Shown here: positions 1-12,116 of the stretch, piece by piece
Position numbering within the stretch: position 1 is the stretch's first letter
Layout of the letters: every line of letters begins with the position of its first letter
Translations under genes and position numbers: made by a program
Source: Halobacillus salinarum
GTDB taxonomy: Bacteria > Bacillota > Bacilli > Bacillales > Halobacillaceae
Assembly (NCBI RefSeq): GCF_022919095.1
Contig: NZ_CP095073.1
Span: 3,844,001 to 3,908,000 of the forward strand
DNA: 64,000 bases
Direction: 5' to 3'
The notes under the pieces: model-generated
Database searches by the model: none
Seen by the model: the letters and a program-made list of their open reading frames with translations, nothing else
What the model was told of the DNA's origin: nothing

Positions 1-1874
1 CCAAACAACGTTCTCATTTTGGCGTGGGTTAAAAACAATTCCTTTTCTGCCCGGGTAATGCCGACATAAGCCAGACGTCGTTCTTCTTCCATTTCGTTCT
101 CATCCATGATCGACCGGCTGTGCGGAAAGACGTTTTCTTCCAGTCCTACGAGAAAGACGACCGGAAATTCCAGACCTTTTGCCGAGTGGAGCGTCATCAT
201 CGTGACCGCGTCATCACTATTAGGATCGTCATTCATCGTATCTATATCCGCGATTAATGCTAAATCGGTCAAGAAAGCAATCAGCGTCTTATCTTCACTG
301 TTTTCCTCAAAGTTTTTTGTTACTGATTTAAATTCTTCAATGTTCTCCAGGCGGCTCTGTGCTTCAATGCTTTTTTCATTCAGGAGCATTTCTTCATAGC
401 CTGTTTTTGAAATCACTTCCTGTACCATATCTGTTGCTGATAAAAACTCCTGCTGCTGCGTCCAGTTTTTGATCATTGTGCGGAATTGCATGATCGATTT
501 CGCTGCTTTTGCGCTGACACCAACAAAATCAACTTCAGCAGCTGCTTCGTAAAGAGAAATGTCATGATCAGCGGCGTAGGCAGCCATTTTGTCCATGCTC
601 GTCTTTCCTACGCCTCTTTTGGGCTCGTTGACAACCCGTTGAAAACTTAAATCATCGTTAGGATTTGCAATGAGACGCAAATAGGCAAGCATGTCTTTGA
701 TTTCTTTACGATCATAGAACTTCGTGCCTCCCACCATTTGATAAGGCACGCCTGCTTTCACGAATGTTTCCTCAACCGTCCTGGACTGGGCATTGGTTCT
801 GTACAGGATCGCTACGTCTGAGTATTTATACTTGCCCTGGCGGATCAGTTCTTCGATTTTGTCTGTCACAAACAGTGCTTCTTCCCGTTCAGTCCCTGCT
901 TCATGGTAACGGATCTTCTCCCCGCCATCATTGTCTGTCCATAAGCGCTTCGGTTTTCTTCCTGAATTGTTATCGATCACCTGGTTGGCTGCATTTAAAA
1001 TAAGCTTGGTTGACCGATAGTTTTGCTCAAGCAAGATCGTTTGAGCATTCGGATAGTCTTTTTCAAAGGAAAGGATGTTTTGAATATCAGCTCCACGCCA
1101 GGCATAGATGGATTGGTCAGAATCGCCGACTACACAAAGGTTTTTGTAGCGGCTTGCTATCTGTTTGACGAGTTGGTACTGGGCATGGTTTGTATCTTGG
1201 TATTCATCCACGTGAATGTATTGAAAACGACGCTGATAGTATTCAAGCACTTCCGGTACTTGATCAAACAACGAAAGCGTCTGCATAATTAAATCATCGA
1301 AATCCAGAGACTGGTTTTTACGCAGTTTTTTCTGGTAGCTTTTATAAATTTCAGCGATTTGTTCTTCGTGCATGTTCCCAGCCTGGTTGGCATAATCGTC
1401 TGCAGTTAACAATTCATTCTTTGAATTGCTGATGGCACCGAGCATCGCCCTTGGATCCCATTTTTTAGGGTCAAGGTTGATTTCCTTCAGTACCTGCTTG
1501 ATGACGGACAGCTGGTCACTGGAATCCAGGATTGAAAAATTCCGATCATAGCCAATCCGGTCTATATCTCTTCTTAATATCCGAACGCAAAGGGAGTGGA
1601 ACGTAGACATCCAGATCTTTTCCGCCTCCTGCCCTACTAACGATTCGACACGTTCCTTCATTTCCCGGGCTGCTTTATTCGTAAAAGTGATCGCCAGTAC
1701 GTTTCTTGGTGAAACGTCTTTTTCCTGCAATAGATAAGCAATCCGATGAGTAAGAACCCTTGTCTTCCCGCTTCCGGCTCCTGCCATAATTAAGAGCGGT
1801 CCCTCGGTATGGGTCACCGCGTTTCGTTGCTGTTCGTTTAAACCTTTCAGTAAAGCATGTGCTGCTTGCGTCAT
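1..1874 (-). CDS. pcrA: ATP-dependent DNA helicase PcrA (C-terminus cut by window edge)
   Basis: UvrD/PcrA superfamily-1 3'-5' DNA helicase, used in repair, plasmid replication and removal of proteins such as RecA from DNA. The reading frame is open from the ATG at 1874 to the window edge, about 624 codons; the family usually has about 740, so the C-terminus is missing. Visible motifs are the Walker A AGAGSGKT (residues 31-38), motif Ia ITFTNKAA, the DEYQDTN Walker B box (about 222-229), [17 protein letters not shown] and the C-terminal [10 protein letters not shown] and YVGITRA motifs. AAGGATGG precedes the start. pcrB lies 25 bases upstream, as in B. subtilis, where ligA follows pcrA. Identification is very secure. 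Confidence 0.97.
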   Translation of the reverse strand, partial: MTQAAHALLKGLNEQQRNAVTHTEGPLLIMAGAGSGKTRVLTHRIAYLLQEKDVSPRNVLAITFTNKAAREMKERVESLVGQEAEKIWMSTFHSLCVRILRRDIDRIGYDRNFSILDSSDQLSVIKQVLKEINLDPKKWDPRAMLGAISNSKNELLTADDYANQAGNMHEEQIAEIYKSYQKKLRKNQSLDFDDLIMQTLSLFDQVPEVLEYYQRRFQYIHVDEYQDTNHAQYQLVKQIASRYKNLCVVGDSDQSIYAWRGADIQNILSFEKDYPNAQTILLEQNYRSTKLILNAANQVIDNNSGRKPKRLWTDNDGGEKIRYHEAGTEREEALFVTDKIEELIRQGKYKYSDVAILYRTNAQSRTVEETFVKAGVPYQMVGGTKFYDRKEIKDMLAYLRLIANPNDDLSFQRVVNEPKRGVGKTSMDKMAAYAADHDISLYEAAAEVDFVGVSAKAAKSIMQFRTMIKNWTQQQEFLSATDMVQEVISKTGYEEMLLNEKSIEAQSRLENIEEFKSVTKNFEENSEDKTLIAFLTDLALIADIDTMNDDPNSDDAVTMMTLHSAKGLEFPVVFLVGLEENVFPHSRSIMDENEMEEERRLAYVGITRAEKELFLTHAKMRTLF

Positions 1875-1899
1875 GTGGCACCATCCTTTTTCTTTCTAA

Positions 1900-2583
1900 T
1901 TAACGTTTGACCGCTTTTACTGTCTGAAGGGCAGCCTTTAGATCTTCGTATATGATATTTCCTACGACTATGACATCCGCGTAAGCCTTCATTTCTGCTG
2001 CCTGCTGCTTAGAGCGAATGCCGCCTCCGTAGAAAAGAGTAGTCTTATCCAGTTCACGGGACACCTTTTTCACCAGATCAGGCTCTCCATAACTCCCGCT
2101 GTACTCTAAGTAAAAAATCGGCAGATGGAACATATGCTCTGCCATTCTGGCATAAGCGACTGCATCATCAGAATCAGGAAGTCTGCAATGGGTATGTGTG
2201 AACACTTTTGCCTCCGGATTCAACACACAATATCCTTCAGCAAGCATCTCGTCCCAATCCATGATATCTCCGTATTCTTTTACCGCTTCGTGCTGAAGGT
2301 CCATCATCCACTTTTTTTCTTCACTATTCATCACCATAGGAATAAAGTAAAAGTCAAAGCCTGGCGTTATGGATTCTAAATTCGAAACCTCCAATATACA
2401 AGGAACTTCATACCTCCGAATGCTTGCAAGCAAATGCAGGACATCATCTAAAGTAACGTCATCTGTCCCACCGACAATGATGGCATCCGTTCCTGATTCA
2501 CACACTGCTTCTAAATCCTGATCTGAAATTTCTTTGTTTGGGTCCAGCTTAAAAACATGCTCCCAATCGTTAACGTTATACAC
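1900..2583 (-). CDS. pcrB: Heptaprenylglyceryl phosphate synthase PcrB
   Basis: TIM-barrel prenyltransferase family that joins heptaprenyl diphosphate to glycerol-1-phosphate, giving an archaeal-type ether lipid precursor. I place the start at a GTG (2583) because the protein then begins [17 protein letters not shown], matching the B. subtilis N-terminus, and GGAGG lies 8 bases upstream. The frame remains open further upstream, but that extension would run through the promoter. Length is 227 residues, close to the family norm. Visible family motifs include [27 protein letters not shown] and FYGGGIRS. It is transcribed with pcrA. Confidence 0.95.
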   Translation of the reverse strand: MYNVNDWEHVFKLDPNKEISDQDLEAVCESGTDAIIVGGTDDVTLDDVLHLLASIRRYEVPCILEVSNLESITPGFDFYFIPMVMNSEEKKWMMDLQHEAVKEYGDIMDWDEMLAEGYCVLNPEAKVFTHTHCRLPDSDDAVAYARMAEHMFHLPIFYLEYSGSYGEPDLVKKVSRELDKTTLFYGGGIRSKQQAAEMKAYADVIVVGNIIYEDLKAALQTVKAVKR

Positions 2584-2620
2584 AGTTCCATCCTCCAAAA
2601 ACCTAATAGTCCATTCACTT

Positions 2621-2629
2621 ATTATAGCA
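2621..2629 (-). promoter_or_regulatory. Extended -10 promoter for pcrB-pcrA
   Basis: On the minus strand the sequence reads TGCTATAAT, a perfect extended -10 (TG-N-TATAAT), about 38 bases before the pcrB GTG. There is no good -35 hexamer, which is usual for extended -10 promoters. It fits the GTG start, leaving a leader of roughly 30 bases. Confidence 0.65.
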
Positions 2630-2756
2630 AAAATTAAGGTTAGGAATCGACAGGAAAGAGGAATTAACATTGAAAGGAGAATCTATTGGCAAAGAAAGAG
2701 ATTCGAGCAGTTCCGAAGCAATGAAAAGACAACATAGCTTTCTGCAAATAATGCAC

Positions 2757-2781
2757 AAAAAAAGACTGTCATCATTGACAG
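2757..2781 (-). terminator. Rho-independent terminator after yerC
   Basis: On the minus strand CTGTCA, a 4-base loop and TGACAG are followed by a run of seven T. It lies just after the yerC stop and separates yerABC from pcrBA. Confidence 0.85.
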
Positions 2782-2796
2782 CCCCTCTTCCTATCC

Positions 2797-3099
2797 TTAT
2801 TTCGTTTTCTTCTCTTCCACACGATCAAGTGCCAGCGTGTATGCATCGTTACCATAATTTAAACAACGTTTCACGCGTGAGATCGTTGCCGTAGAAGCAC
2901 CCGTTTCAGTTTCAATTTTATGATAAGTAAATCCTTCTCTGAGCATGCGGGCTACTTCCAGACGCTGTGCGAGCGACTGGACTTCGTTCATCGTTGCGAG
3001 GTCATCAAAAAACTCATAACATTCTTCTACATTTTCCAAAGACAAAATGGCTTCAAACAACTGATCCAATGTTTTTCCTCTTAGTTTATCAATTTGCAT
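2797..3099 (-). CDS. yerC: YerC/YecD-type TrpR-like DNA-binding protein
   Basis: 100-residue protein of the YerC/YecD family, which has a TrpR-like helix-turn-helix. The HTH is seen in TYHKIETETGASTATISRVKRC (residues about 57-78, described by its ends), a typical recognition-helix pattern. The start is the ATG at 3099, which gives MQIDKLRGK like the B. subtilis protein, with GAGGGGG upstream; longer in-frame starts would overlap yerB. It begins 19 bases after the yerB stop and is the last gene before a terminator. The regulatory target is not evident from the sequence. Confidence 0.9.
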   Translation of the reverse strand: MQIDKLRGKTLDQLFEAILSLENVEECYEFFDDLATMNEVQSLAQRLEVARMLREGFTYHKIETETGASTATISRVKRCLNYGNDAYTLALDRVEEKKTK

Positions 3100-3118
3100 G
3101 GATATGGTTTCCCCCTCA

Positions 3119-4165
3119 CTACTGGGCTGCAACGTTTGTGTCATTTGGTACAATGTTGACCCATGTTTTTCCTTTAGCAAATTTGAGCGGCTGCCCGTCA
3201 AGGTATGGCAGAATCCGCCCTTGATCGTTTTTCCAATTCACTTCCATCATTTGTCCTTTATAAAACAAATACCCTTTTCCGCCCGAAGTTAAATCAACTT
3301 CACGGCGTCCTTTACTGTCGATAACTTGGTGACTTGTTTTGACAACAAAAATATTGTCTACAGCAATGCGGTCATTTGATTCCTTTTCCACTGTTGGTTC
3401 TCCATCACTAGAGCGGAGAAACTGCTTTTGCTCGGAATCGTACGTAAATGAGACGACCTCCTGCGGCTGGTTGGAGTAAGTAATTGTCACATCTTGTACA
3501 GATTGCCCCTGCTTCAATTCATCCTCACTGCCAAAAGGAAGAGCTTCCATCTCTTTTGCCTGGTTGTAACCTTTAGCACGGATTGCTTTATCAATCCCAC
3601 TCGTTAACAAATAGGAATTGTGAGGTGGCATGCGGTCGTTGGAACGCATAAAAAGCCAGCCATTGTTATCATACATCGAACCATTCAAGAAATCTATGCC
3701 ACTGTTGGCAACGAACTGGTTGATCTTTACTGACGCTCCATGATAAATATAAACACTGTCATACCCTTGGGCAAGCTTCATAAAATAAGGCCGTGCGCTC
3801 CTAACCGGACCGATCTTATCCGGAATATGACTTTGAAATAGCGCCACAAACCTTGTAATCTCCCCTTCAGCAAGAACTTCATACACCACATCAGCCTGGC
3901 TCAAGCCTGTTTGCGGACGAGCTTTTGTATGATTATTAACCATCACAGCAATTACTCGTTGGCTAGGCTTCTCCTCAGCAGGTTTTCCGGTTAATGGGTA
4001 CGTAAACTGAGAAAAAGCAGTCTCTTCATCAACTGGATTCTCTTTTTCCTGGGCCGTTACCTTTCCTTCTGGAGCATCGGTGCTCTCCTTTTCTTCTCCT
4101 TTACTGCATGCTGCCATTAGTAAAAGTGAAAGAAGCAATACAGCTAGTCCTATGTGTTTCTTCAT
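3119..4165 (-). CDS. yerB: DUF3048 lipoprotein YerB
   Basis: 348-residue lipoprotein of the DUF3048 family. The N-terminus has two lysines, a hydrophobic stretch and the lipobox LMAAC, with the modified cysteine at residue 20, so the mature protein should be anchored on the outer face of the membrane. An acidic and Glu/Lys-rich linker follows, then the DUF3048 domain (QTGLSQADVVYEVLAEGEITR, GPVRSARPYF). Family function is unknown. RBS AGAGGAAG precedes the ATG. It sits between yerA and yerC, as in B. subtilis. Confidence 0.92.
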   Translation of the reverse strand: MKKHIGLAVLLLSLLLMAACSKGEEKESTDAPEGKVTAQEKENPVDEETAFSQFTYPLTGKPAEEKPSQRVIAVMVNNHTKARPQTGLSQADVVYEVLAEGEITRFVALFQSHIPDKIGPVRSARPYFMKLAQGYDSVYIYHGASVKINQFVANSGIDFLNGSMYDNNGWLFMRSNDRMPPHNSYLLTSGIDKAIRAKGYNQAKEMEALPFGSEDELKQGQSVQDVTITYSNQPQEVVSFTYDSEQKQFLRSSDGEPTVEKESNDRIAVDNIFVVKTSHQVIDSKGRREVDLTSGGKGYLFYKGQMMEVNWKNDQGRILPYLDGQPLKFAKGKTWVNIVPNDTNVAAQ

Positions 4166-4204
4166 TGTAACACTTCCTCTTATCCCTGTAGTCTATCCTC
4201 TATT

Positions 4205-5950
4205 CTATCTCATAATAGACGGATACAGTACTTCTTTCTTTTTCACATTCATGAGTCCAAGCGGCGTAATCCTAATAAATGGAAGATGCATAGACGAAAG
4301 AAAAAGTAAGGTATAAACGGGATCTTCAAAAGCAAAACCAAATGATTTTAAGTGCTTCTTGAGCCTTGCTTCTTCTTTAATCAACTGCTCCATAGGAAGA
4401 TCAGACATCACCCCGGCGAGAGGAAGTGGAAGTTCAAAGACCACCTTTCCTTCGTTCACAAGGACGATCCCGCCTCCTAATTCTTTCATACGAGCAAAGG
4501 CGAGTTTTATATCTTCCCTTGATTTCCCTATTAAGATTAAATCCCCTGTATTGGAATAAGAACTTGCCAAAGCACCGAGCGAATTCGTGAACCCTTTCAG
4601 AAGCGTGTTGACCTTCCACTCGCCATCACGATCCATAAGAGTAAGAAATGCCTCATCTAAATGATCGGGAATTTTTTCAACAGAAGCATCGATATCAATG
4701 GCGTACGGCTTCATGATGACATCATTAAACATTTCCATTCCAATGGGCATAGAGAATTGCAGATCCTCATCAGTCATCTCCCAATCTAATTTCAGCGGAG
4801 AAATGTCATTTTTGACCCAGCCTATTTTCGTTGACTCTCCGACCACTTCCCCATCTTTTTTCACCCATTCCCCTTTTGCAAGAATTGAGAGAGGCGTGGG
4901 ATCTTTTGGATCACTTAAAAAATTGAGGTGGGCTACTCGCCCAGGCAGAATACTTCCTACTCGCTCTTCGATCCCAAAGTGTCTTGCCGGCTGATAAGAG
5001 GCCATCATATAAGCATCCATTTCCGGCACTCCTTCTTCAATAGCAATCTTAATACAAAGATTGATCAGTCCTTCACGATAAAAACCAGGGGTTGATCCGT
5101 CGGTTGTGTACATCATATGGTCATAATGCGTATAGTTTTTCGCTTTCAAACCTTTTAGAATATCAGGGAGATCAGGTCGAATGGAAGAATACCGGAGCCC
5201 TGTTTGGTATCCCAGCGACAAACGGCTGATGACTTCATCGGCGGTCATGGATTCATGCTCCGAATCAATTCCCAGAAGCTTCATTTTGACAAGTGTCTGC
5301 TCTGATGCCCCGGGCAAATGACCTTCCAGCGGCTTACGTGAGCGTTTCGTTTCCTGCATCCAGTGAAGCATCTGGTCATCTCCTCCATAGAGGACATCCG
5401 GCCAGGCAGTAAGTTCTCCCCCTTGAATAACCGCATCATGCTCGAGCCAAGGAAGCACCTGATCATCGAAAAACGCTTTATCTTCTTCCCTCAATGCCGA
5501 CTGCGAGTCAAAACGGGCCCACCAATACATAGAAGCAGGAAGGTTCATGAATTCCTCCAGCAAGGAAAACGCTTTCCCCTTTTTTGTTAAAAAAAGCCAC
5601 ATGAGATTATCATTAATCAAAGTTGTGGTGCCTGTCTGAGCTGCATATTCAGCTAATGTATGGGGATTATATAATTGAAACGGATGCGCATGCGGTTCGA
5701 TGTAGCCTGGAACAACATAAGTGCTTCGTCCATCAATCACTTCCGTTCCATCCAGATTCGCGGGAAGCTCTTTGCCGGTATAGACGATACGGTCGTTATA
5801 TATCCAAATATGTCCATTTACCCATTGTTTAAGGTAAACATTCAAATAAGTTGTCTGTTTAATGAGTTTGGTCGGTGCAAGTTTGCCATCGATTACGGCC
5901 GTATGTTCCCGCAGCTGGCGGTTGCGCCACCGAAAGCGCTGTTCATTCAT
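4205..5950 (-). CDS. yerA: Adenine deaminase-related amidohydrolase YerA
   Basis: 581-residue amidohydrolase of the adenine deaminase/YerA group. The N-terminal metal site is visible as PGYIEPHAHP (His87, His89), followed by the TIM barrel and a C-terminal adenine-deaminase-like domain with RVGSILPGRVAHLNFL at its start. YerA proteins are annotated as putative adenine deaminases but the substrate is not firmly known. I chose the ATG at 5950 because GGGAGGG lies 6 bases upstream; an in-frame ATG at 5971 has no RBS. yerB follows after 39 bases. The position beside the purine operon fits a role with purines, but that is inference. Confidence 0.9.
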   Translation of the reverse strand: MNEQRFRWRNRQLREHTAVIDGKLAPTKLIKQTTYLNVYLKQWVNGHIWIYNDRIVYTGKELPANLDGTEVIDGRSTYVVPGYIEPHAHPFQLYNPHTLAEYAAQTGTTTLINDNLMWLFLTKKGKAFSLLEEFMNLPASMYWWARFDSQSALREEDKAFFDDQVLPWLEHDAVIQGGELTAWPDVLYGGDDQMLHWMQETKRSRKPLEGHLPGASEQTLVKMKLLGIDSEHESMTADEVISRLSLGYQTGLRYSSIRPDLPDILKGLKAKNYTHYDHMMYTTDGSTPGFYREGLINLCIKIAIEEGVPEMDAYMMASYQPARHFGIEERVGSILPGRVAHLNFLSDPKDPTPLSILAKGEWVKKDGEVVGESTKIGWVKNDISPLKLDWEMTDEDLQFSMPIGMEMFNDVIMKPYAIDIDASVEKIPDHLDEAFLTLMDRDGEWKVNTLLKGFTNSLGALASSYSNTGDLILIGKSREDIKLAFARMKELGGGIVLVNEGKVVFELPLPLAGVMSDLPMEQLIKEEARLKKHLKSFGFAFEDPVYTLLFLSSMHLPFIRITPLGLMNVKKKEVLYPSIMR

Positions 5951-6009
5951 GGAGAACCCTCCCTTATTCATTATTTTCTATGGTAACACAGGAGAAGGAG
6001 GTAGGAGAA

Positions 6010-6225
6010 ATGAAACCCAATATTGGCATTGTTAACGCTATGGTTCGCATGACGTGCGGGCTGAGTATGCTGACTTTTTTAATAATGAGGTCAAAAACAA
6101 AGGAAGAATCTGCACTTCATCCGCTGTTAGTCATTGCTGCAGCTATGAAAGTCGCTGAAGGCGCTGTTCGTTATTGTCCGCTTACTGCAGTGTACAATGA
6201 AATGGAAGAAAATCAACAGTTTTAA
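6010..6225 (+). CDS. DUF2892 (YgaP-type transmembrane domain) protein
   Basis: 71-residue protein starting at the ATG at 6010 behind AGGAGGTAGGAG. It begins NIGIVNAMVRMTCGLSML, like the DUF2892/YgaP membrane domain, and ends with the family signature GAVRYCPLTAVY. Two hydrophobic segments (about residues 8-25 and 35-52) suggest two membrane helices. It is divergent from yerA with a 59-base gap and is the only plus-strand gene in this part of the window. The frame stays open upstream, but that extension is antisense to yerA and lacks an RBS. Function is unknown. Confidence 0.8.
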   Translation: MKPNIGIVNAMVRMTCGLSMLTFLIMRSKTKEESALHPLLVIAAAMKVAEGAVRYCPLTAVYNEMEENQQF

Positions 6226-6230
6226 CTTAC

Positions 6231-6265
6231 AAAGAGGACGAGCCTCACGACTCGTCCTCTCTTTA

Positions 6266-6266
<1 letters not shown>
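6231..6266. terminator. Bidirectional terminator between DUF2892 gene and purD
   Basis: GAGGACGAG (6234-6242) and CTCGTCCTC (6251-6259) form a perfect 9-bp stem with an 8-base loop, flanked by A-rich and T-rich ends. It serves convergent transcription from the DUF2892 gene (+) and the pur operon (-). Confidence 0.85.
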
Positions 6267-7554
<1,288 letters not shown>

Positions 7555-9092
7555 TTAGTGCTTGAAATGACGCATTTTAGTAAAGACCATTGCAATGCCG
7601 TTTTCATTACAAGCATCAATAGAATCCTGGTCACGCTTAGAACCGCCTGGTTGGATAATTGCGGTAATGCCGGCCGTGGCTGCTTCTTCAACCGTGTCAG
7701 GCATTGGGAAAAATGCATCAGAGGCAAGGATCGCTCCTTTGGCCGTTTCACCTGCCTGCTCGAGAGCAATTTTAGCTGCACCAACGCGGTTCATCTGCCC
7801 GGCGCCAACGCCTAAGGTATGATCAGCTTTTGCGACGACGATCGCATTTGATTTCACATGCTTGACTACTTTCCAACCAAGTTCAAGATCTTTCAGCTCC
7901 TGTTCTGTTGGCTCCCGCTTCGTAGCCACTTCAAGCTCAACATCAGCAAGAGATCCTTCATCTGTATCCTGCACGAGCAGTCCACCTTGCACGCTTGTTA
8001 GCTTATGATGCTGACCTTCTGGTTTTTGCATCGTTACTTTCAACAGTCTGAGGTTTTTCTTCTGAGTCAGAAGCTCCATCGCTTCCTCACTGAAAGAAGG
8101 GGCGATGACAATTTCCAAGAAAATTTCCTTAAGCTTGGCCGCTGTTTCACGATCCACTTCCCGGTTTAGTGCGACGATTCCACCAAAGATAGAGATCGGA
8201 TCGCCCTCATACGCTTTTTGAAAAGCTTCTGCTAACCCACTTCCTGTTCCAACCCCGCAAGGATTCATATGCTTCATGGCTACAGCTGCTGGCTCTTCAA
8301 ATTCAAGCACCACTTCAAGAGCAGCGTTCGCGTCTTGAATATTGTTGTAGGATAGCTCTTTTCCATTCAGCTGTTCAGCGTTTGCAAGAGATGCTCCGTT
8401 GTAATTCGCTTTTTTATAAAAAGAAGCCGTTTGGTGAGGATTCTCCCCATATCTCAAAGATTGAACCTTTTCATAAGTAACGGAATAAGTTTCTGGATGC
8501 AGGTCCTCCGTATTCTTAGAAAAATACTCAGCGATCATAGCATCATAGTTTGCTGTATGGCGGAACACTTTAGCCGCTAATTTACGGCGGTTTTCATAGG
8601 AAAGCTCACCGTTTTGCAATTCAGAAATCACCAGATCATAATCAGCAGGATCGACAACCACAGCAACATCCTGGAAGCTTTTAGCTGCAGAACGAAGCAT
8701 AGTCGGACCCCCAATGTCGACGTTTTCGATGGCTTCTTCCTCTGTTACTCCTTCTTTAGCAATAGTTTCTTTAAAGGGGTAAAGGTTAACTGCGACAAGG
8801 TCGATCGTTTCGATCCCGAGCTCTTCCAGCTGCTGCATATGGTCTTCGTTGTTTCGTTTGGCAAGCAAACCGCCATGCACGGAAGGATGCAGTGTTTTGA
8901 CGCGTCCGTCCATAATTTCAGGGAATTCGGTAACTTCCGAGATTGATAGAACGGGAATCCCAGCCTCTTCAATCGCTCGCTTCGTGCCCCGGTAGAAATA
9001 AGTTCAAACCCTAGTTCATTCAGACTTTTCGCAAAATCAGCTAGACCTTCTTTATTAGAAACACTTACTAGTGCGCGCTTCTTGTTACTCAT
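7555..9092 (-). pseudogene. purH: Bifunctional AICAR transformylase/IMP cyclohydrolase PurH, frame broken by one missing base
   Basis: PurH carries out the last two steps to IMP: formylation of AICAR and ring closure. The N-terminal MGS-like domain begins [17 protein letters not shown] and runs to ELISTG. The frame then breaks at the C-run 8987-8990. Adding one base gives [15 protein letters not shown] and joins [12 protein letters not shown] and the AICAR transformylase domain ([28 protein letters not shown]). The repaired protein has 512 residues, the same as in B. subtilis. It overlaps purN by 4 bases and precedes purD by 18. Confidence 0.94.
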
Positions 9093-9673
9093 TTGGCATC
9101 CTCCTTGACCAGTAAAGATTGAATTACTTTTGGGTACAGTTCATGTTCAACTGCTTGAATTTTCCGTTTGACGTCCTCTTCTGTATCGGTATCTTCTATT
9201 CTTACTGCTTCCTGGTCAATAATAGGGCCTGTATCCATCCCGTCATCGATAAAATGAACGGTGACTCCGGTGATTTTCACCTGTTTAGAGACCGCCTGTC
9301 CGATCGCATCCTTCCCTGGGAAAGCAGGAAGCAAAGAAGGGTGGATATTAATAATGCGGTTTTCGTAAGGCTTAAGCAAAGTCGGCCCTATTAATCTCAT
9401 ATACCCTGCAAGAATAATATAATCAATCTCCCTGTCACGGCAGTCCGCAAGCAGAGCCTCTTCATAAGCTGCTTTCCCATTATAGACTTTCGGGGTAAAT
9501 ACGACTGTATCCACTTCATAACGCTGGGCTTTTTCAATTACTGGGGCGCCAACCCGGTCACAAACGAGCAAGGAAACGTTTGCGTCGAGTTCCCCCTTCT
9601 CTATCGCATGAACGATCGCATCAAAATTAGACCCGGATCCAGAAGCAAAAATGGCAAGATTTATCATATCCAT
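9089..9673 (-). CDS. purN: Phosphoribosylglycinamide formyltransferase PurN
   Basis: 194-residue GAR transformylase using 10-formyl-THF in the third step of de novo purine synthesis. SGSGSN (11-16) is the phosphate-binding loop, and [12 protein letters not shown] plus [13 protein letters not shown] carry the catalytic Asn, His and Asp set. The start is the ATG at 9673, five bases after AAGGA; an ATG at 9667 is also possible. It overlaps the purM stop, suggesting translational coupling. Confidence 0.95.
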   Translation of the reverse strand: MDMINLAIFASGSGSNFDAIVHAIEKGELDANVSLLVCDRVGAPVIEKAQRYEVDTVVFTPKVYNGKAAYEEALLADCRDREIDYIILAGYMRLIGPTLLKPYENRIINIHPSLLPAFPGKDAIGQAVSKQVKITGVTVHFIDDGMDTGPIIDQEAVRIEDTDTEEDVKRKIQAVEHELYPKVIQSLLVKEDAK

Positions 9674-10686
9674 TCTATTCCTTCCCGGGCTGTGACTTTT
9701 CCGATGATCTGAGCTTTATTCCGTGTTTGATCTAAAGCGTCAAGGGCAGCTTCTGCATCCGCTTCACTCACGATAACAACCATACCAATGCCCATATTGA
9801 ATACACCAAACATATCCTCCACAGCCAGCTCTCCCTGTGACTTAAGAAATTGAAATATCGCTGGCTTTTCCCAGCTGTCCCGCTCCAGCCTGACTCCTAA
9901 GTCTTCTGGAAGAGCACGAGGAATATTTTCGTCAAAGCCTCCTCCAGTAATGTGGGCGATACCTTTTACTCGAACCGCTTCTTTAAGCTGCTGCAGGCTT
10001 TTCACATAGATCTCTGTTGGCTCTAATAATTCTACTCCTAGAGGTCTTGTGAATCCTTCATAAATATGGCCAAGATCAAGCTGTTTTTCTTCGATAATTC
10101 TCCGTACTAAAGAAAAACCGTTTGAATGTACACCAGAGGAAGAGAGACCGATAACTGCGTCTCCAGCAGTTATCGATTTCCCTGTAATTAACTGTTCTTT
10201 GTCCACCATTCCGACTGTAAATCCAGCAAGGTCATATTCCTCCAAGTCATACATTCCCGGCATTTCAGCTGTTTCACCGCCAACGAGAGCAGCACCGGCT
10301 TGTTCACAGCCATCTGCGATTCCTTTGACGATTTGTTCAATTTTGGCAGGTTCATTTTTCCCACAAGCAATATAGTCTAAGAACAAAAGAGGGTCTGCTC
10401 CCTGGGCTGCGATGTCATTCACACACATCGCCACGACATCCAAGCCAATGGTATCGTGCTTATCCATTTGAAAAGCCAGCTTTAGTTTAGTGCCGACGCC
10501 ATCTGTTCCGGTAACGAGGACAGGGCGTTGATAAGGGAGGGAACTAATGTCAAAGAGTCCGGCAAAAGCACCGAGTTCTCCCATTACTTCAGGGCGCATT
10601 GTCCTTGCCACATGCTTTTTCATTCGATTGACAGATTCATAGCCGGCTTCTACATCCACACCAGCTTGTTTATATGATTCACTCAT
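9664..10686 (-). CDS. purM: Phosphoribosylformylglycinamidine cyclo-ligase PurM
   Basis: 340-residue AIR synthetase that closes the imidazole ring using ATP. It has the PurM fold with [15 protein letters not shown] for nucleotide and metal binding, [12 protein letters not shown], and [13 protein letters not shown] in the C-terminal half. It is normal in length and unbroken. It lies 18 bases after purF and overlaps purN, in the standard purF-purM-purN order. Confidence 0.96.
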   Translation of the reverse strand: MSESYKQAGVDVEAGYESVNRMKKHVARTMRPEVMGELGAFAGLFDISSLPYQRPVLVTGTDGVGTKLKLAFQMDKHDTIGLDVVAMCVNDIAAQGADPLLFLDYIACGKNEPAKIEQIVKGIADGCEQAGAALVGGETAEMPGMYDLEEYDLAGFTVGMVDKEQLITGKSITAGDAVIGLSSSGVHSNGFSLVRRIIEEKQLDLGHIYEGFTRPLGVELLEPTEIYVKSLQQLKEAVRVKGIAHITGGGFDENIPRALPEDLGVRLERDSWEKPAIFQFLKSQGELAVEDMFGVFNMGIGMVVIVSEADAEAALDALDQTRNKAQIIGKVTAREGIEWI

Positions 10687-10704
10687 GCCTTTTCCCTCTT
10701 TTCC

Positions 10705-12116
10705 TTATGCCTTTTCATAGGGTGGCAGCGTATTTGGATAAATTTCTGTCGGGTAGTTTCCCGTGAAACAGGCCATACATCCACCGTGTTCTAAACTTTC
10801 TTCTCCTTGATAAATCGCTTCATTTAACCCGCCCGGTGTCAAATAGGCTAGGCTGTCCGCATTAATTTGTTCTTCAATTTCTGCAACCGTATTGTTGGCC
10901 GCAATTAATTCCCCGCTTGTTGACGTATCAATGCCGTAATAACAAGGATTCACGATTGGTGGTGAAGCGATTCGCACATGAACTTCTTTAGCTCCAGCCT
11001 CTTTCAGCATTTTTACAATCCTTCTGCTGGTAGTACCGCGAACGATCGAATCATCAACCATTACAACCCGCTTCCCTTCTACTATGCCCCGGACAGCGGA
11101 AAGCTTCATCTTCACTCCTTGCTCTCTCAGTTCCTGGGAAGGCTGAATAAACGTTCTGCCTACATAGCGGTTTTTAATAAGCCCGAGTTCATATGGTATT
11201 CCCGATTCTTCTGCGTATCCAATTGCTGCTGAAATACTTGAATCCGGAACCCCTGTCACGACATCCGCTTCCACTGGGGCCTCTCTGGCAAGTGTCTTTC
11301 CCATTCTTTTTCTTGCTGCGTGGACATTTTTATCATCAAGATTACTGTCTGGACGGGAAAAATAGACATATTCCATTGAACATAATGTTCTCTGGATAGG
11401 TGCTGAGTAGCGTTTGGACTGCACGCCGTTTCGATCAATTACAGCGAGCTCTCCAGGTTTTATTTCTCTTTCGTAGCTTGCCCTATCACATCGAATGCAC
11501 AGGTTTCTGAAGACACGACCCATGAATCTCCAAGATATCCAAGACTTAACGGACGAATCCCTCTTGGGTCATTCGCTACAAACAACTGCTCTTCAGTCAT
11601 AATTAAAAACGCATAGGCTCCTTTAACCATCGTCAGCGCGTCCATAATCGCTTCGTCGATCGGTAAGTGGCGCGCCCGTTTAATGAGGTGAGCCAATACT
11701 TCTGTATCTGAAGTCGTCTGGAGAATGCTTCCTTGTCCTTCTAACTGGTTTTTCAGAGCCTGGGCATTGACTAAATTGCCATTATGCGCCAAAGCAAGTC
11801 CGCCTGTTTGTGAACGAAACAGCAGGGGCTGAATGTTTTCGTAGCCTCCGTCTCCTGCTGTAGCATAGCGGACATGGCCGATAGCTGCATGACCGGTTAA
11901 TTCCTCGAGTCTTTCTTGAGAAAACACATCATTAATCAACCCATGCCCTTTTGCAAGCTTTAAATGTTCTCCATCACTAGAAACAATGCCGGCACCTTCC
12001 TGACCTCGATGCTGAAGGGCATGAAGGCCATAATACGTCAACTGGGCTGCCTCAGAATGCCCCCATACGCCAAATATTCCGCACTCTTCATTTAACCCTT
12101 TGATTTCACCAAGCAT
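10705..12116 (-). pseudogene. purF: Amidophosphoribosyltransferase PurF, frame broken by one missing base
   Basis: PurF is the committed step of purine synthesis, making phosphoribosylamine from PRPP and glutamine. Starting at the ATG at 12116 (AAAGGAG, 7 bases) gives [12 protein letters not shown], so an 11-residue propeptide and the catalytic Cys12 are in place. The glutaminase domain runs to ETCAFDVIG, then the frame breaks at the C-run 11481-11483. Adding one base gives [18 protein letters not shown] and joins the PRTase domain ([12 protein letters not shown] is the PRPP loop). The repaired length is 470 residues, normal. The start lies 25 bases inside the end of purL, an overlap also seen in Bacillus. 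Confidence 0.94.
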